Source of the DNA: Allorhizobium borbori
GTDB lineage: Bacteria; Pseudomonadota; Alphaproteobacteria; Rhizobiales; Rhizobiaceae
Assembly: GCF_014196535.1 (NCBI RefSeq)
Contig: NZ_JACIDU010000018.1
Location: 42,905 to 106,904 of the forward strand
Direction of reading: 5' to 3'
DNA: 64,000 nucleotides
The notes below the pieces were generated by a model that was not told the DNA's origin, ran no database searches, and worked only from the letters and a program-made list of their open reading frames with translations. The translations under genes and the position numbers were made by a program. Positions 45,151-54,195 of this stretch are shown here, piece by piece (the first letter of the stretch is position 1; each line of letters opens with the position of its first letter).

Positions 45151-45762
45151 TTATCGTTCGGTGAGGGCAAGCTTGATGCCGAGGCCGACGAAGGCGGCGG
45201 CGAAGGTGCGCCGCATGACGGTCAGCACCGAGGGGCGTGAGACGACGTGACTGCGCACGGCGGCCGCAAAGATGCCGTAGATCACGAAGACGACGAAGGT
45301 CATCGCCATGAAGACCAGCGATAGTTCAAGCATTTCGAGAACTGGTGTTCCGGCCTGCGTGCCGACGAATTGCGGCAGGAAGGCGAAAAAGAAGATCGAC
45401 AGTTTCGGGTTGAGGATGTTCACCAGAATGGCTGAGCGGATCACCTCGAAATCTGTGCGGGAACTCGGTGTGTCGTCGATAGCCAGAGCGCCGTTTTCGC
45501 GAAGCGTTTGCCAGGCCATGTAGAGCAGGTAGGCAACGCCGGCGTAGCGGATCACCTCGAAGGCGAGCGCGCTGGCATGAAGGATTGCGGCAATGCCGGT
45601 GATGGCGGCGATCATGTGGGGAATGATGCCCAGCGTGCCGCCGAAAGCCGCAACAATGGCCGCCCGTCGACCGCGCGTCAGGCCTGCAGTCAGCGTGATG
45701 AGGACGCCGGTTCCGGGCGAAGCCACGATGACCAGCGATGTCAGAAAGAATTCCCAGCTCAT
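45151..45762 (-). CDS. LysE/RhtB family exporter
   Basis: This 203-residue inner-membrane protein has about six helices and the RhtB pattern VIVASPGTGVLITLTAGLTRGRRAAIVAAFGGTLGI and NPKLSIFFFAFLPQF. It probably exports amino acids or related molecules. It is a single gene, divergent from nfeR. Confidence 0.85.
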   Translation of the reverse strand: MSWEFFLTSLVIVASPGTGVLITLTAGLTRGRRAAIVAAFGGTLGIIPHMIAAITGIAAILHASALAFEVIRYAGVAYLLYMAWQTLRENGALAIDDTPSSRTDFEVIRSAILVNILNPKLSIFFFAFLPQFVGTQAGTPVLEMLELSLVFMAMTFVVFVIYGIFAAAVRSHVVSRPSVLTVMRRTFAAAFVGLGIKLALTER

Positions 45763-45882
45763 GGCAGTGCTCTTCCGCGTGCAGAGTTTAAGAGATGTTA
45801 TCGGTCCCGTCTATCTTCTTATCACGGTCCCGCCGGCAGTCGATGGCCTGTCGGCTCGCGATCTTTCCAGGCCACGGTCAAA

Positions 45883-45915
45883 TTTCGATATATCTTGATT
45901 TTAGATATATCGAAA
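45883..45915. promoter_or_regulatory. Operator-like inverted repeat before nfeR
   Basis: TTTCGATATATCT (45883-45895) and its exact complement AGATATATCGAAA (45903-45915) flank seven bases. Half-site centres are 20 bp apart, about two helical turns. The repeat ends 14 bases before the nfeR start, so bound protein would block transcription or early elongation. Autoregulation by NfeR is the simplest reading. Confidence 0.65.
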
Positions 45916-45929
45916 CCTATCTTGGAGAC

Positions 45930-46553
45930 ATGAGCGACGAATATGAAAACGGCAGGGGCCGTAAAACCCCGTTTACAGACGGATGGCGACATCATTGTCA
46001 TCATGATGAGGACCGATCGCATCAGGGACGCCGCCGGGGCGGCCGAATGCTTGACTACGGTGAGTTGAGGCTGCTCATTCTTGCAATCATTTCAAGGCGC
46101 CCCAGCCATGGTTACGAACTGATCAAGGCGGTTGAGGAGCATTTTGGCGGCAGCTACGCGCCAAGCCCCGGCGTGCTTTACCCCACGCTGGCCTGGCTCG
46201 ATGACATCGGATACGCCGTTGCGGAGACAGGCGAGGGTAATCGCAAGAGCTACCGGATCACACAGGAAGGCGAGGCCTATCTCGCGGCGAACCACCTTGC
46301 GATCGAGCGACTTCTCGCCCGCTGCGGATCGAATGGCGAGGGCATGCGTTCCGGTGCGCCGGAGGTGGTGGCCAGAGCCATGGACCAACTCAAGACGGCG
46401 CTGCGCGGTCGGTTGAAGGGACGAGCCGTCAGCGAGAGCGACATAGAGCGGATTGCCGCGATCGTTCGCGAAGCTGCACATCGTATCGAGAATATCGAAC
46501 AACCGGTGTCCGGGCAGGCCGGGCCTGACCAGACAGAGAAGGCAGGACAATGA
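45930..46553 (+). CDS. nfeR: PadR family metal-responsive regulator NfeR (YqjI-like)
   Basis: This 207-residue protein has a His/Cys/Asp-rich N-terminal extension (WRHHCHHDEDRSH, residues 19-31). The PadR winged helix follows (LDYGELRLLILAIISRRPSHGYELIKAVEEHFGGSYAPSPGVLYPTLAWLDDIGYA). This match, extension included, is to E. coli YqjI/NfeR, a nickel/iron-responsive repressor of a ferric reductase. ATG 45930 has GGAG only two bases upstream, so initiation may be weak. Its stop overlaps the start of nfeF (ATGA). Confidence 0.85.
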   Translation: MSDEYENGRGRKTPFTDGWRHHCHHDEDRSHQGRRRGGRMLDYGELRLLILAIISRRPSHGYELIKAVEEHFGGSYAPSPGVLYPTLAWLDDIGYAVAETGEGNRKSYRITQEGEAYLAANHLAIERLLARCGSNGEGMRSGAPEVVARAMDQLKTALRGRLKGRAVSESDIERIAAIVREAAHRIENIEQPVSGQAGPDQTEKAGQ

Positions 46554-47326
46554 ACGATCAATCGATCCAAGGGCTCGAAAGTATGGGCGAACAACCGCGC
46601 GTTCAGCTTGTTCGCCATGAATTGCGGCGGCGGCAATTGACCGTTGTCGCGGTGGAAAGACTGACGCCCTGCATGATCCGCATCACGCTGGGCGGCGATG
46701 AACTTGAAGGCTTCACGTCCCTGTCTGCGGGCGATCATATAAAGGTCTTCGTTCCGGATGGCGCCGGTGGCACGACCATGCGTGATTACACGCCGCGCCA
46801 CTATGATCCCGTCAAGGGAAGGCTGGTGATTGACTTCGCCGTTCACGAGGCGGGGCCTGCAACGCAATGGGCGCTCGAGGCGCGTCCGGGAGATCCTGCC
46901 CTTATCGGCGGTCCTCGCGGCTCGCAGGTCATTTCCGGTCCGATCCGGTCATGGCTGTTGATTGGCGATGAGACGGCGCTGCCTTCCATAGGCCGTCGCG
47001 TCGAAGAAACGGCTGCTGATATCGCCGTTACCACCGTTGTTGCGGTGCCGGGCGTCGATGACGAGCAGACCTTCAAGACACAGGCCAAACTGACGAGTCA
47101 CTGGATTCATCGCACTGATGTGACGGATTCCGTGGCGATCATCGCCCGGTTGCGCGAACTTCCCATCGAAGTCGGTACGTTCGTCTGGGTGGCGGCTGAG
47201 GGAGCCGTGACCAAGGCCATTCGCGCCTACCTCATCGAAGAGCGCAAGCATCCCCTGACTTGGCTCAGAGCCTCCGGCTACTGGGTCAAGGGCAAAGCCG
47301 ACACGAAGGCAAAGTTCGAGGACTGA
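46550..47326 (+). CDS. nfeF: Siderophore-interacting NAD(P)H-dependent ferric reductase
   Basis: This 258-residue flavoprotein belongs to the SIP/ViuB group, which reduces ferric siderophores in the cytoplasm and releases iron. The FAD-binding motif is MRDYTPRHYDP, and the NAD(P)H side has LLIGDETALPSIGRRVEE and FVWVAAEGAVTKAIRAYL. It is coupled by a four-base overlap to nfeR. In E. coli the homologous pair yqjH/yqjI is divergent rather than cotranscribed. A strong terminator follows. Confidence 0.9.
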   Translation: MNDQSIQGLESMGEQPRVQLVRHELRRRQLTVVAVERLTPCMIRITLGGDELEGFTSLSAGDHIKVFVPDGAGGTTMRDYTPRHYDPVKGRLVIDFAVHEAGPATQWALEARPGDPALIGGPRGSQVISGPIRSWLLIGDETALPSIGRRVEETAADIAVTTVVAVPGVDDEQTFKTQAKLTSHWIHRTDVTDSVAIIARLRELPIEVGTFVWVAAEGAVTKAIRAYLIEERKHPLTWLRASGYWVKGKADTKAKFED

Positions 47327-47347
47327 TGCGGTTCGTGATAGTTGCAG

Positions 47348-47381
47348 ACACCCGGGAAGGAAATCCTTCCCGGGTGTTTTT
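47348..47381 (+). terminator. Rho-independent terminator after nfeF
   Basis: A 14-bp perfect stem (ACACCCGGGAAGGA and its complement) with a two-base loop is followed by TTTT. It lies 21 bases past the nfeF stop and also separates it from the convergent RND operon. Confidence 0.88.
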
Positions 47382-47436
47382 GTCTGCGCCGCATGTTTGA
47401 GCGAAAACGCACCGGTGTCCCGTATCCCTCATCCCG

Positions 47437-50400
47437 TCAGGGATGGGTTGCGGGGGCTTCCGCCTTGTCGTGGTCCTCGACCTTGCCCTTGAAAATCCGG
47501 CGCACGGTGACAAACAGCAGCGGCACCATGAACACACCAATGACGGTTGCGGCGATCATGCCCCCCATCACGCCGATGCCGATGGCGTTCTGGGCGCCGG
47601 AGCCTGCGCCTCGGGCTATGGCAAGCGGCGTGACGCCGAGAATGAAGGCGAAGGACGTCATCAGGATCGGGCGCAGGCGTTGCTTGGCCGCTTCCAGAGT
47701 TGCCTCGACAAGCGCCATGCCCGCCGCCTGCCGTTCAATGGCAAATTCGACGATGAGGATCGCATTCTTGGCCGCCAGTCCGATGGTCGTGAGCAGACCC
47801 ACCTTGAAATAGACATCGTTTGACTGCCCGAACAGCAGGGCCGCACCCAGCGCCCCGGCGACACCGATCGGGACTGACAACATGACGGCGAACGGGATCG
47901 ACCAGCTTTCGTAGAGCGCCACGAGACACAGGAAGACGACGAGGACGGATATGGCGTACAACGCCGCCGCCTGATTGCCCGATAGCCGTTCCTGATAAGA
48001 CAGGCCGGTCCATTCATGTGCATACCCGCTCGGCAATTTCGACATCAACTGGTCGATCTCATCCATGGCGGCACCGGAGCTGACGCCTGTCGCGGCCTGT
48101 CCCTGAATCTGCACGGCAGACGAACCATTATAACGCTCGAGCCGCGGCGAACCGTAGATCCAGCTTGTGGACGAGAAGGCGGAGAACGGCACCATATCGC
48201 CATCTGAATTGCGGACCTGCCATTTGGCGAGGTCTTCCGGCTGCATGCGGAAGTCGGTATCGGCCTGCTGATAAACCGGCTTGATACGGCCTCGATCGAT
48301 AAAGTCGTTGATGTAGCTGCTGCCCCAGGCCGTGGACAGGGTGTTATTGATGTTGCCGAGGCTGATGCCCAGCGCGCTCGCCTTCTCCTGATCGATATTG
48401 ATCTTGAATTGCGGTGTATCTTCCTGCCCGTTCGGGCGGGTGTTGGCGAGCGTCTTGCTCTGGGCGGCCAGGCCCAGCAGTTGGTCGCGGGCCTCGATCA
48501 GCTTGGCATGGCCGGTGCCGTTGACGTCCTGAAGATAGAAGTCGAAACCGTTCGAGTTGCCCATGCCCTGGATTGCGGGCGGCGCGAGCGCGAAGACGCG
48601 ACCGTCACGGATCTTCGAAAAGGCCCCCATGGCGCGTTTCGCCACAGCGGAAGCAGAAAGATCGGGGTTCGTGCGCTTGTCGAAGGGTTTCAACCGCACG
48701 AATGCGAGCGCCACGTTTTGGCCCTGCCCGCCGAACCCGAAGCCAACGACGCCCATGACGCCTTCGACGGCATCCTTCTCGTTGTTCAGGTAATGATCGA
48801 CGACCTGCTTCATGACACGTTGCGTGCGGTCCTGCGTTGCGCCGACCGGAAGCTGGATGCTGGTGAGCAGGATGCCCTGGTCTTCCTGCGGCAAAAACGA
48901 GCTGGGAAGGCGGATAAACATCCAGCCCATGCCCACCACGATGGCAAGGAACAGGATGAGGAAGCGTTTGCTTCGGTTGAGAATACCGCCCGTACCATTG
49001 CGATAGGCAACGGCGGTCCGATCGAAGCCCCTGTTGAAGAGGCCGGCAAGGCCGCTTTTTTCCGTGTGAACCGGCTTGAGGAGCGTCGCGCAGAGCGCTG
49101 GTGTCAGGATGAGTGCGACGATGACCGACAGTACCATGGCCGATACGATGGTCACGGAGAACTGGCGGTAGATGACGCCAACGGAGCCTCCGAAGAATGC
49201 CATTGGCACGAAGACGGCCGACAGCACGACGGCGATCCCGATCAGTGCGCCGGTGATTTCTTTCATGGATTTGCGCGTCGCCTCTTTCGGCGGCAGACCT
49301 TCCTCCTGCATCACGCGTTCGACATTCTCGACGACGACGATCGCGTCATCGACAAGCAGGCCGATTGCCAGCACCATGGCGAACATGGTGAGGGTATTGA
49401 TGGAGTAGCCGAACACGGCAAGAACGCCGAAGGTGCCGAGGAGAACGACCGGCACGGCCAGCGTCGGGATCAGCGTGGCGCGGATGTTCTGGAGGAACAC
49501 CAGCATGACGATGAAGACCAGCACGATGGCTTCGATAAGCGTCTTGACCACTTCCTCGATCGAGAGCTGAACGAACGGCGTGGTGTCATAGGGGTAGACC
49601 ACCTCGACACCCTGAGGAAATGTCCCCGAGAGACGCGCAATCGTTTCCTGCACGGCTTGCGCCGTGCTGATGGCGTTTGCGCCGGTGGCGAGGTTGATGG
49701 CGAGGCCCGCAGCGGGCATGCCGTTATAGGTCGAAAGGTTGTTGTAGCTTTCCGCACCCAGTTCCACGCGCGCCACGTCGTTCAGGCGGACAAGGGAACC
49801 GTTCGTCGAACTTTTCAGGATGATGTTGCGGAACTGTTCGGGGGTCTGAAGCCGACCTTGCGCGGTAACGGTGAAGTTGAGCTGCTGACCCTGCCGTGCC
49901 GGTTGCGCACCGAGCTGGCCTGCCGAAACCTGCGTGTTCTGGGCCGATACGGCGGACGCCACATCGCTGGGCATTAGTGCGTATTTGGCGAGCTTGTCCG
50001 GATCGAGCCAGATACGCATGGCGTATCGCGAACCGAAAAGCTGGGTGCCGCCGACACCTTCGACGCGCTTCAGCGTATCGTTCAGCGTACTGTCGACATA
50101 GTCGGCCAGGTCGTTGGCGCTCATCTTGCCATCGGTCGAGACAAATGCGGCGACCATCAGGAAGCTGTCGGACGCCTTGTTGACCGTCAGGCCCCGGCTC
50201 TGCACGGCCTCCGGCAATTGCGAGGTAACAAGCTGCAGCTTGTTCTGGACCTGCATCTGCGCCGTATCAGGATTGGCCGCGCTGGTGAAGGTCAGCGTGA
50301 TCGAAGCCTGTCCGGTCGATGTGGACGTCGCGGTCATGTAGTCGAGGTTGTCGATCCCCGTCATGCCCTGTTCGATGATCTTCGTCACCGAATTCTCCAC

Positions 50401-50568
50401 CGTCTCGGCATCGGCGCCGGGATAGGTGGTGGTGATGCGCACCGTCGTCGGGGCAATCTGCGGGTATTGCGAGATTGAGAGCGAATTCAGCGCCAGAAGA
50501 CCGCCCAGCATGATCACGATTGCGATCACCCAGGCGAAATTAGGCCGGTTGATGAAGAAATTCGACAT
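47437..50568 (-). CDS. RND multidrug efflux permease, HAE1 (AcrB-like)
   Basis: This 1,043-residue inner-membrane pump has twelve membrane helices and two large periplasmic loops. The proton-relay residues are present: the Asp pair in [18 protein letters not shown] and the Lys in [13 protein letters not shown]. It starts [23 protein letters not shown], the standard HAE1 start, at ATG 50568 with GAGG upstream. It begins seven bases after the adaptor stop. It extrudes hydrophobic or amphiphilic compounds with an outer-membrane channel encoded elsewhere. Confidence 0.94.
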   Translation of the reverse strand: MSNFFINRPNFAWVIAIVIMLGGLLALNSLSISQYPQIAPTTVRITTTYPGADAETVENSVTKIIEQGMTGIDNLDYMTATSTSTGQASITLTFTSAANPDTAQMQVQNKLQLVTSQLPEAVQSRGLTVNKASDSFLMVAAFVSTDGKMSANDLADYVDSTLNDTLKRVEGVGGTQLFGSRYAMRIWLDPDKLAKYALMPSDVASAVSAQNTQVSAGQLGAQPARQGQQLNFTVTAQGRLQTPEQFRNIILKSSTNGSLVRLNDVARVELGAESYNNLSTYNGMPAAGLAINLATGANAISTAQAVQETIARLSGTFPQGVEVVYPYDTTPFVQLSIEEVVKTLIEAIVLVFIVMLVFLQNIRATLIPTLAVPVVLLGTFGVLAVFGYSINTLTMFAMVLAIGLLVDDAIVVVENVERVMQEEGLPPKEATRKSMKEITGALIGIAVVLSAVFVPMAFFGGSVGVIYRQFSVTIVSAMVLSVIVALILTPALCATLLKPVHTEKSGLAGLFNRGFDRTAVAYRNGTGGILNRSKRFLILFLAIVVGMGWMFIRLPSSFLPQEDQGILLTSIQLPVGATQDRTQRVMKQVVDHYLNNEKDAVEGVMGVVGFGFGGQGQNVALAFVRLKPFDKRTNPDLSASAVAKRAMGAFSKIRDGRVFALAPPAIQGMGNSNGFDFYLQDVNGTGHAKLIEARDQLLGLAAQSKTLANTRPNGQEDTPQFKINIDQEKASALGISLGNINNTLSTAWGSSYINDFIDRGRIKPVYQQADTDFRMQPEDLAKWQVRNSDGDMVPFSAFSSTSWIYGSPRLERYNGSSAVQIQGQAATGVSSGAAMDEIDQLMSKLPSGYAHEWTGLSYQERLSGNQAAALYAISVLVVFLCLVALYESWSIPFAVMLSVPIGVAGALGAALLFGQSNDVYFKVGLLTTIGLAAKNAILIVEFAIERQAAGMALVEATLEAAKQRLRPILMTSFAFILGVTPLAIARGAGSGAQNAIGIGVMGGMIAATVIGVFMVPLLFVTVRRIFKGKVEDHDKAEAPATHP

Positions 50569-50575
50569 GGAAACC

Positions 50576-51832
50576 TCAGTTCTTCGAGGTGTCGGCAGAT
50601 GGAGCGGCATTTATCGCCGCAACGTCATTGCCGGTTTGCGGCGTCAGGGCCGCCTGTTTGCGCTCGCGAACCTCTCCGGTCGTGTCGTCGATGATCACTT
50701 CCACGGGGTCGACGGACTGGCCGGGGCGGGTCAACTGCGAACCTTCAACGATAACCCGATCGCCATCCGCGATGCCGGAACTTACCAGCCAGTTGTTGCC
50801 GACGCTCTGGCCGATGGTCAGAACGCGCTGCTCCACCTTGCCCTCCTTGTCGACCAGCAGGGCCACAGGCTCGCCCTTTGTGTTGCGGGAGACGGCGCGC
50901 TGCGGCACCAGGAAGCTGTTCTCCGCCACGCCTTCCTCAACCAGAGCACGGACATACATGCCCGGCAAAAGCAGGCGATCCGGGTTGGGGAACTCGGCCC
51001 GCAGCGCGTAGGTGCCAGTAGTCTCGCTGACTGACGATTCAGCAAATTCCAGCTTGCCGGTCAGCGGGTAGATCGTCCCGTTTTCCAGCTTCAGCCGCAC
51101 GCTGACATTATCGCCGGACAGCTTTATGCGTCCGGAATCGATTGCCTGGCGGAGATTGATGAGGTTTGTGCTCGACTGGGTCACGTCGATGTTGATCGGG
51201 TCCAGCGTGCGGATTGTGGTCAGTGTGGTTGTCTGGTTTGCCGTGACCAGCGCGCCTGCCGTGAGGGACGATTTGTCGAGCCTGCCGGAGATCGGTGCAC
51301 GGATCGTCGTGTAGTCGAGATTGATGCGGGCCGTTTCAACGGCAGCCTTGGCGGCTTCGACCGTAGCCTTCGCTTGCGCCAGTGTCGCTGCTGCATCATC
51401 GAGATTTTGCTGGCTGACGGCATCCTGTTTCGTCAGGCTTTCATAACGGTCGACCTTCGCTTGTGCGCTGGGTACGGCCGCCTCGGCCTTGCGCAGGTCT
51501 GCGATGGCGCTGTCATAGGCGGCTTTGTAGCTGGCGGGATCGATCTGGTAGAGGGCATCGCCCTGCTTGACCTCGGTGCCTTCCCGGAAAAGTCGCTCGC
51601 GAATGATGCCATTGACCTGTGGGCGAACCTCTGCCGCCAACGAGGCGACGGTTCGGCCCGGCAGTTCGGCGGTAATTGTCACCGACTGAGGGCTGAGTGT
51701 GACGACACTGACCTTCGGCTTCGCCGCGGCGGTCTGAGCGGCTGGCGATTGAGTCGCGCCCTTGTTTTCGCTGCAGGCCACGAGCGTAAGCGACAAGGCC
51801 GCAAAAGCCAGACGCAGGTGTGTCGTTCTCAT
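50576..51832 (-). CDS. RND efflux periplasmic adaptor, AcrA-like lipoprotein
   Basis: This 418-residue membrane fusion protein starts at ATG 51832 behind AGAGGA. The leader ends LTLVAC, a lipobox with Cys20, so it is anchored as a lipoprotein. The lipoyl/hairpin pattern ([41 protein letters not shown]) and beta-barrel domain follow, matching AcrA/MexA. It links the RND pump to an outer-membrane channel. It is the first gene of the operon. Confidence 0.92.
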   Translation of the reverse strand: MRTTHLRLAFAALSLTLVACSENKGATQSPAAQTAAAKPKVSVVTLSPQSVTITAELPGRTVASLAAEVRPQVNGIIRERLFREGTEVKQGDALYQIDPASYKAAYDSAIADLRKAEAAVPSAQAKVDRYESLTKQDAVSQQNLDDAAATLAQAKATVEAAKAAVETARINLDYTTIRAPISGRLDKSSLTAGALVTANQTTTLTTIRTLDPINIDVTQSSTNLINLRQAIDSGRIKLSGDNVSVRLKLENGTIYPLTGKLEFAESSVSETTGTYALRAEFPNPDRLLLPGMYVRALVEEGVAENSFLVPQRAVSRNTKGEPVALLVDKEGKVEQRVLTIGQSVGNNWLVSSGIADGDRVIVEGSQLTRPGQSVDPVEVIIDDTTGEVRERKQAALTPQTGNDVAAINAAPSADTSKN

Positions 51833-52094
51833 TACAAATTCCTCTGAAAATTGATCGCTATCATATGCGTGCACTCCAGAATATCGCTACCGCGATGCAC
51901 AAATATGGCAAGTTAAATTCTCGTTAGATCCCGTGACTGAGTGGATTTTCAGGTCACATGGCGCGTGATTCAAAACCCGCTGGAGCGTGCACGATAACAT
52001 TGATTGTGCGGGATTGGAGCCTGACGGGCTGTTTATTGACGATGAGGCGTGTGGATTGGTCTGCCCTCGATGCCCCGCTCAAGCGCTCAGGCTT

Positions 52095-52733
52095 TCAGGT
52101 GAAAATCAGATCCACTTGCGCCTCGAACATGGCTGCTGTTTCGATCTGATCTTCTGGACAGAGAAGGCCGTTATGGACGATGCCCATCCAGAGTGGCGCC
52201 GCCAGCAGGTGAGGGCATTGAAGCATGAAATCGCATTTGAGTTCGCCGCGCCTGGCCGCAAGCTTCGCCAGTTCCAGCAGGCGTCCGACAAACGGTTCAT
52301 AGACCTCGTTTTTATAGACCTCCGCGAGATAGGGGAACGCTCGCGCCTCGGTGAGAACAAGCCGCGCAATACCGGCACGTCCCTTCTCCTCGATGATGAG
52401 CATGGCGGGCAGAAGTGTGCGCCGACAGTAAGCCGATACGGTTTCTTCGGGGCCGATCGGATTGTCATGGGCTGCATCAAGCGGCGTGGTCACGATGTCG
52501 CGGACAACGCCGGCAAACAATGCTTCCTTGGTATCGAAGTAACGGTATGTCGTGCCCTTGGCGAGCCCTGCCCGGGTGGCGATCCCCGCCATCGTCGCGT
52601 CCGCATATCCCTTTTCGAAAAACTCCTCCATGGCCGCCTGGATAATCTGCGCCCGCGTGCGCGCCGTTTTCTCAGGGCTCGGGCCGCGGGTCCTTGCGGT
52701 CGCTTCCTTCTCCGTCCCGTCTGTGTGTTCCAA
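52095..52733 (-). CDS. TetR family transcriptional regulator
   Basis: This 212-residue repressor has a TetR helix-turn-helix at about residues 18-68 (RAQIIQAAMEEFFEKGYADATMAGIATRAGLAKGTTYRYFDTKEALFAGVV). A ligand domain of about 140 residues follows. The start is TTG 52733 with GGGAGG upstream. It lies on the same strand as the RND operon 260 bp downstream, and is divergent from an MFS exporter across a 32-bp palindrome. Control of the MFS gene and itself is likely; RND control is possible. Confidence 0.88.
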   Translation of the reverse strand: MEHTDGTEKEATARTRGPSPEKTARTRAQIIQAAMEEFFEKGYADATMAGIATRAGLAKGTTYRYFDTKEALFAGVVRDIVTTPLDAAHDNPIGPEETVSAYCRRTLLPAMLIIEEKGRAGIARLVLTEARAFPYLAEVYKNEVYEPFVGRLLELAKLAARRGELKCDFMLQCPHLLAAPLWMGIVHNGLLCPEDQIETAAMFEAQVDLIFT

Positions 52734-52773
52734 TGCGCCCTCCCTCCGGCTTGTCGTAATGCAAAGTGATTTG

Positions 52774-52805
52774 ACTTTAAAATGACCAATCGGTCATTTT
52801 AAAGT
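52774..52805. promoter_or_regulatory. TetR-type operator palindrome, tetR/MFS intergenic
   Basis: ACTTTAAAATGACC (52774-52787) and its exact complement (52792-52805) flank four bases: a 32-bp palindrome with 14-bp arms and the core ACC-N6-GGT-like spacing. A -35-like TTGACT begins at 52771 on the plus strand, so a bound repressor would cover the MFS promoter. Confidence 0.7.
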
Positions 52806-52908
52806 GTTGTGTATAGCTCCGCGCCGTTCGTTCGGGCTTCTCGGTCCACCAGTCATTTCCGTTCCCTCCATAGAGGCGAACCACTTTTCATTATACAAGA
52901 GGCATCCA

Positions 52909-54111
52909 GTGACAGACAATCGTCAGACGTCATGGGCACCCTTTGTGCTCGTAGCGCTTGCTCTCGCTATCGGCACCATGGGGGCAACCATGGCCAGCCC
53001 GCTTTATCCGCTTTACGAACGGGCCTGGGCCCTTCGCCATTCCACTGTCACGGTGATCTACGTCGTTTACATGGTCGGTGTGTTAGCCGCGTTTCTGTTT
53101 CTCGGTCGACTTTCGGACCGGATAGGCCCGGTGCCCGTTCTCAAGGCCGCCGGGCTTCTCCTTCTCTTGGGTCTCCTGCTTTCCTCAATAGCGCCGGGGC
53201 CACTTGTTCTGGGTGTGGGGCGTGTGGTGATCGGTATTGCGTCCGGCTTGATCACATCGGCTGCAACCCTTGGCCTCATTCTTCTTGAACCCGTCAGGAG
53301 CCGGCACGCCGCACTTGTTGCGTCCGTCACCACCATGGCCGGCTTTGGTCTTGGGCCGTTCCTGTGTGGCTTTGTCGCTCAGTTCGCGCCGGTTCCCTTG
53401 GTTGCACCGTATCTGGCGATCATTGTTCCGGTTGGCGCCGTTTTGGCCGGATTGTGCACCCTGCGCATGATCCGGCCTGCGCCGGTCAGCGCATCCGTCT
53501 CCTTTAAGCCGCATCTCGGATTGCCGGCACCGGAAGTCCGTCCGGGATTTTTTGTTGCATCGCTCGCGGTCTTCACGGCCTATGCCCTGTTCAGCCTGCT
53601 GGCATCGCTGGCGCCGTCATTCCTCGACAGTTTAATACCCTTGCGTGGCCCGGCAGTCAGCGGTACGTCCGTCGCGGCTGTCCTGTTCTGTTCCGCGCTG
53701 GTGCAGCTTCCGGCACGGTGCCTGTCCGTCAGGGGCGGTCTTTTGATCGCTTTGGCATTCATGGGCATCGGGATCGTGTTGCTGGCGGTCGCTTTGCGCA
53801 CCGCGTCGGGCACCATGTTCGTGACGGCGGATATTTCCATCGGTCTTGGCCATGGGCTGGCCTTCATGTCAGCACTGCGGCTCTTGAACCGGATCGCTCC
53901 CGAGGATCAGCGCTCCGGCATTCTCTCGACATTCCTGAGCATTGCCTATCTCGGCAGCATCCTGCCCGTGATTGCGGTCGGCTATCTGGCCGACTGGATA
54001 GGGCTTGTGCCCGCCGTTGTTACCTTCTGTCTTTTCTTTGCGGTCGTTTGCCTGCTGCTCTTTCCGCTGGCCAAAACGACGCTGGAGCCGCAGCGGCTTC
54101 CGCAGGTTTGA
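52909..54111 (+). CDS. MFS transporter
   Basis: This 400-residue protein has about twelve hydrophobic segments, with the MFS loop motif LGRLSDRIGPVPVLKAAGL after helix 2. GTG 52909 is preferred because AGAGG lies about six bases upstream and the first helix follows soon after. It is probably a drug-type exporter under the divergent TetR protein. The substrate is unknown. Confidence 0.85.
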   Translation: MTDNRQTSWAPFVLVALALAIGTMGATMASPLYPLYERAWALRHSTVTVIYVVYMVGVLAAFLFLGRLSDRIGPVPVLKAAGLLLLLGLLLSSIAPGPLVLGVGRVVIGIASGLITSAATLGLILLEPVRSRHAALVASVTTMAGFGLGPFLCGFVAQFAPVPLVAPYLAIIVPVGAVLAGLCTLRMIRPAPVSASVSFKPHLGLPAPEVRPGFFVASLAVFTAYALFSLLASLAPSFLDSLIPLRGPAVSGTSVAAVLFCSALVQLPARCLSVRGGLLIALAFMGIGIVLLAVALRTASGTMFVTADISIGLGHGLAFMSALRLLNRIAPEDQRSGILSTFLSIAYLGSILPVIAVGYLADWIGLVPAVVTFCLFFAVVCLLLFPLAKTTLEPQRLPQV

Positions 54112-54136
54112 GTTCGTCTGCCTGACTTTCCCATCT

Positions 54137-54175
54137 AAAAAGCCCCCGCCTTCATCACGAAGGCGAGGGCTTTTT
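54137..54175. terminator. Bidirectional terminator between MFS and gcd
   Basis: AAAAAGCCC...CGCCTTC pairs with GAAGGCG...GGGCTTTTT around five bases, with A/T tracts on both sides. It serves the two convergent genes. Confidence 0.85.
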
Positions 54176-54195
54176 CCTGTTGGGGCAGAAGAAGA

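Noticed and set aside
48409..49977. A 522-codon open frame on the plus strand
   Set aside because: It is antisense to the RND pump, has no domain, and has the same His/Asp/Arg-rich composition as other mirrors of membrane proteins.
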